A stretch of DNA of 64,000 bases from Acanthococcus lagerstroemiae (lineage: Eukaryota; Arthropoda; Insecta; Hemiptera; Eriococcidae): positions 42,774,268 through 42,838,267 of the forward strand of contig CM063108.1 of assembly GCA_031841125.1 (NCBI GenBank). Direction: 5' to 3'. A model generated the notes under the pieces. It searched no databases. It saw only the letters and a list, made by a program, of their open reading frames with translations, and was not told the DNA's origin. Below, piece by piece: positions 60,416-64,000 of the stretch. The position numbers and the translations under genes are program-made. Within the stretch, counting starts at the first letter, position 1. Each line of letters opens with the position of its first letter.

Positions 60416-60938
60416 GTTTTGCGGTATAAATGTTTAATTTTTTCTTATTTCTAAACATGGTTTTAATTATGTACTCGTATTATGAAAAATCACCTTTATT
60501 TAGAGGTTATTGAAATACAAAATATTTTAATATCTTTTTAATGTTTGAAATATTGTGGTATAATACATGGAAAACACAGGTATGCGTACGCGGTACGATG
60601 ACTATGGAAACCGGGGGCACGTATGAATTACGCACACGCAATGTAGCGGTACAGTCACCGCCAGAGAAACGTGCATGGAAATTTTACATCTACGTTACCT
60701 AGATGGGTGATAGCTACTTTGCCCTTAATGCAAATTCGTGGTGGTACGTCGGCGGTAGCGTGTGTGTCTCCACCTCTACGTATGTTGTGGGTAAAGTTGG
60801 TCCGTGTCTCTACGTACTACCAATTTTTAGCGGTAAAACGTTGTAAGAATTCCTGTTGAGTAGCGGTAACGCCGCTGTACCACGTCGACGTGATTCCCAC
60901 TACGAAATCGCGATTTGAGCGGTGGAATGTTCAACGGG

Positions 60939-62035
60939 ACGTACTTCCATCAAGAGGAATCTAGATGAGGGATACTATAATTACTATAATGGCTGTATAT
61001 CTCTATTTTCTTCTTTGTCAGCTTTTGGTCTTATTGGTACAAACTTTTCATACATTTCGCAAATGGTACAGCATTATTTGTACCTAGTCCGATATTTCGG
61101 GTTCAGTGCAAATAAGTTGGTCGTTCGATTCGCGAATGGTACAAAAATGCTTATACAATTCCCGATCTGTACAATTTCGGGTTTGGTACGTAACATCCTG
61201 ACCGTTATCTGTGAGAAGATATACCCTTCCTCGTTAAAGAGCATTATTGTTGTAACTATGTATAATATATTGTAGTTTCTGCCTTCTATAATTGGTGGAC
61301 AGGTATTTGGGTGATTCCATATTGAATTTCCAGCTAAGAATTTGTAAAAAATGTAATACTTAATATAAGTAGTTGTATCTAATGTTGGCCCCATTACATT
61401 CAGCTACATGTATCAAATATTCTCCGCATATTTACCCAATGGGAAAAGGAAAATGGCAATTTTGTTCTTAAGCGTGGACATAAAATAGGTATGTTCAACG
61501 TGGACACTCACATATTTCTTGTATCCACGACGAAAGACGTGAATCTTTCGACACTTAGAAGCAGTCTGTAGAAACAGCCTCTAAATCTTCTTTGTGCAGA
61601 GACTACTTTCCTAGATGAATTGTAGGTACTTTGTAAAACCGTGATCTGTAAGATTGTAACCTATATTGCCGCTGTGTGATCATACAGCCTCATCTTATCG
61701 CACTATGTAAACGTGAAAAATTTGTCTTTCAACGTGGACATCAATTTTTTATGACTCTACCCCCCCCCCCCCCAAAAAAAAAATCAAATTTAAGCCCGCC
61801 CATCGACGGAATACGGTTTTCTCAGTGCTCCTAGTATCGATTTCAACGAAAATAGATTCGGAAAGTGAACCTCGTTTTTTTGTTTTTGTCCACGTCGAAT
61901 TGTCTAATTTTCAGAGAATCACCCATTTACTGTCTTGAGCATTATGGTATGCCTTCCCTTAGGAGATATCACAAATTTATTATTTGTCTGTTATTCCATT
62001 TATTATCTCCTAATTTGCGCATATTCATTTTGCAG
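60939..62035. other. No gene seen; second copy of a dispersed repeat
   Basis: 61037-61195 is a diverged relative of the reverse complement of 53985-54150. GTGGACA-containing segments near 61477 and 61735 look like another repeat. A C15 run lies near 61760. Confidence 0.4.
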
Positions 62036-62220
62036 AAATAGCATCAACTATCACCAAAAATGTATCCGAAACCTTGAACATTGTTCAGGAATGGATCAGA
62101 AATAAGCGACGGGACACAAAAATACGAAATGACCAACGAAACAGTGCACAACCACGACCAAGTATAAAAAAAGGCGGACGAATAGTTCAACAAAGCCGGG
62201 ACATTCGTTTCCAAATTTGA
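62036..62220 (+). CDS. Possible terminal exon, basic, homeodomain-helix-like
   Basis: After a TTTTGCAG acceptor the frame reads IASTITKNVSETLNIVQEWI, then RNKRRDTKIRN, and ends at TGA. The V-Q-x-W-I-R-N-K-R-R block resembles helix 3 of a homeodomain (V-x-x-W-F-x-N-x-R). This would be the last exon of a gene whose other exons I cannot see. It may be chance. Confidence 0.22.
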
Positions 62221-63244
62221 ATCAAAGTCAAATATCTTCATTACTGCGCACCCCTCTCACTTCCTCAAAACATCATACCTTGCAAACAATAGTGACATTA
62301 GATGGTCCGTCCATCTCATCAAATTCCAGAATAGGATGTATACAATACTTTAGAATTTTTTTAAAATTTAAATTGTTTTTTAATGAATGATTTTTTTTTA
62401 TTTTAAATAATATTTCAGGGTATCTACACCTATTGATAAGCAGTTTGGTTGTCGCACTGAGCTTGTCATACGTTCATGGTTTTGCCCGCTTCACGCTTAT
62501 TAACTGTTCGGTTTCTTTCAGAACTTCCTCAAACTGATTGTACGAGTCCTACAGGTCCGCCGCCCGTGTTGGTTGTATCCTATTTTTGGACGCCATTCCT
62601 TTGCAGTTGTAATGTAAAATTTGTAAGTCAGTCTTGCTCTCTCTGCTATCTTATATATATTTTGGGACAAGTGTTTTGTAAATTAGCTCAACCATTTCTT
62701 TGGAGAGGTGCTCGTCTATGAAAATCAACTGGGGAGCCAGCTCAGATTACCTGGCCATTCAGCTTTTCCTTCTTATAGTTTTCTACCAGGTCTTATTTGA
62801 CCCCATTCTTACTATTCAGTCTAACAATCATTGTTAAGGTCTGATTTCTTGAAGGCAGCCCTTGTACTGCCCAGAAATAGTAGTCTTGGAGCTCTACCTC
62901 AAGGTTTTCTGTCGCCTTATTAAATATTTTCTTCACATCTTCTGACTCCTGGTACAGAATGCCATTAATTATGACATTGTTTTCTTGCTTTATTGCAGAA
63001 ATAGACTTTAAAAAAAACTTCTAAATTCGAGTACATGTAACGTTTATCTTTTTTGTTGTTTCAGTTGTATGAGATGTGTAGTGAGTTTATTCTATCTTGA
63101 TATTCATTTTTTTATTTTAACATACATATTTACTTTTTTGATGTACCATGTGCATATGTGTTACCGGAAATGTTGATTGTTCAAAGATTACAAAAACGCC
63201 TAGTCCATCACACGAGTTCCTAAAATGACCAGGTCATGACTATA
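62221..63244. other. No gene seen
   Basis: AT-rich. An 81-codon frame at 62476-62721 is Cys-rich and hydrophobic but without a recognisable motif. Confidence 0.35.
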
Positions 63245-63252
63245 ATGACTAG

Positions 63253-63404
63253 CAGTGGCGCAAATACGGGAGAACCCCCCCCCCCAACCTCTTATAAGTT
63301 TATTTTTGTTCATTTAATGAAAATTGAACATAGTGAAAAAATACCTACTTTTTCTTCTATGATTTCAGCCCCCCCCCCAGAAGGAACGATTAGTTACGCT
63401 ACTG
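63253..63404 (+). mobile_element. hAT MITE, 152 bp
   Basis: Left end CAGTGGCGCAAATACGG, right end GTTACGCTACTG, flanking 8-mers ATGACTAG (63245-63252) and ATGACAAG (63405-63412), one mismatch. Two C-runs just inside the ends, as in 9705-9950. Confidence 0.72.
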
Positions 63405-63412
63405 ATGACAAG

Positions 63413-64000
63413 GACGTAATAACGTGTATTTTAATTGTTGTAGGCAAATGCGTTGTTGATTTATAAGATTATAAAGCTGGCCTAGGCTGTCTTGTGAGTG
63501 CCGGAGAGGTAGTAGGTACTATCAATCTTGAGGACAAAGAATGACTCAGTAGTGAAAATGAACAAAAAAATAGTTTATGCTTTTACATGCTTGAGTATTA
63601 CGTTGGTAAGAAAAACCATCTAAAATAATTGTAGAATGAAGTACAATATGACGTTTTATTCTACAGATGAGAGGAAAGCACGAACAAGAAGAAATCTGGA
63701 ACATCCGAAACGTATAATGAGCTATCACGTTTTCAGTTATCGTTGAGCCGTCAGTGTAGAAACGCGCATGCGCGGGAACATATTATAGAACAGGTGTTTT
63801 GTCTAAAATTCCCTAGACATTTAAAATTTCATAAATCCCACTAGTGACGTGTCGAAGAAAAGGGTCTTAGTGGTAAGTGAACATTCAGGCTCTTTTCTTG
63901 TGACATGTCACTCTTCTGTTCTTTAAAATCACGTTAAGCAGTCACTTTAGCTCCTAAAAACTGTGATTAAAATCGTACTTTACCATCATCTATAGAATAA
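63413..64000. other. No gene seen
   Basis: AT-rich to the window end; nothing recognised. GACGTGTCGAAGAAAAGGG and CTTTTCTTGTGACATGTC (near 63846 and 63891) form an imperfect inverted pair. Confidence 0.35.

Larger units (their letters stand above)
54948..60938 (+). mobile_element. Complete CACTA-like DNA transposon, 5991 bp
   Basis: Perfect 12-bp inverted ends CCCGTTGAACAT (54948-54959) and ATGTTCAACGGG (60927-60938), with AC directly outside both (54946-54947, 60939-60940). Subterminal zones carry AGTGGTAC / AGCGGTAC-type words in both directions (near 55110, 60639, 60738, 60870). The single gene inside is intact. Ends, short duplication and transposase type all fit CACTA/EnSpm, here with CCC rather than CAC termini. 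A solo right end lies at 22543-22554. Confidence 0.87.

Noticed and set aside
60067..60429. 120-codon hydrophobic frame
   Set aside because: Encoded by the ATGTGATTTTT minisatellite; T-rich repeat gives Phe/Leu-rich translation.

Overview
The window is eukaryotic, AT-rich and full of mobile DNA. GT-AG introns, mariner foldbacks, hAT miniature elements, RTE-type LINE relics and a tRNA-derived SINE suggest an arthropod, most likely an insect; the species cannot be named from sequence alone. There are no bacterial-type operons and no rRNA or functional tRNA genes.

Genes: the main host content is a minus-strand cluster of paralogous genes for small predicted secreted proteins (about 300-322 residues) that I do not recognise. 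Every member has the same exon and phase plan: signal-peptide exon, then a W-P-x-D exon, a G-[VI]-[LF]-G exon, an R-D-G-L exon, a Y-Y-x-Y-P exon and a final C-x-x-P-V/I exon. From left to right: copy A (325-18085, frameshifted), a relic exon (20041-20245), copy B (23545-31343, open in the core exons), partial copy C (32370-33416, broken), copy D (41206-47888, fully open, 322 aa) and copy E (48737-53202, open but with no start codon found). A plus the relic and B plus C form a tandem segmental duplication (1-20245 versus 23232-33416).

Mobile DNA: the large intron of copy A carries a Helitron-like insertion (3528-15125). Nested inside it are a 4.3-kb non-coding element with CCCTATTGACCA ends, a 5.5-kb element with CCCAGG ends and a TA duplication, and a 2-kb hAT element with a hAT MITE inside. 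A tRNA SINE and a second hAT MITE are also present. Copy B keeps the empty Helitron site, and the second 4.2-kb element (35940-40171) keeps the empty TA site, so both boundaries can be read to the base. Long head-to-head mariner foldbacks occur at four places from three families.

Right part: at 54948-60938 lies a complete 6-kb DNA transposon with matching 12-bp ends (CCCGTTGAACAT). Its nine-exon transposase (786 aa) is fully open and resembles the Transposase_21 / tnp2 group (CACTA/EnSpm). A retroviral-type integrase relic sits just left of it. The rest (60939-64000) has a possible short exon, a diverged repeat and one hAT MITE.
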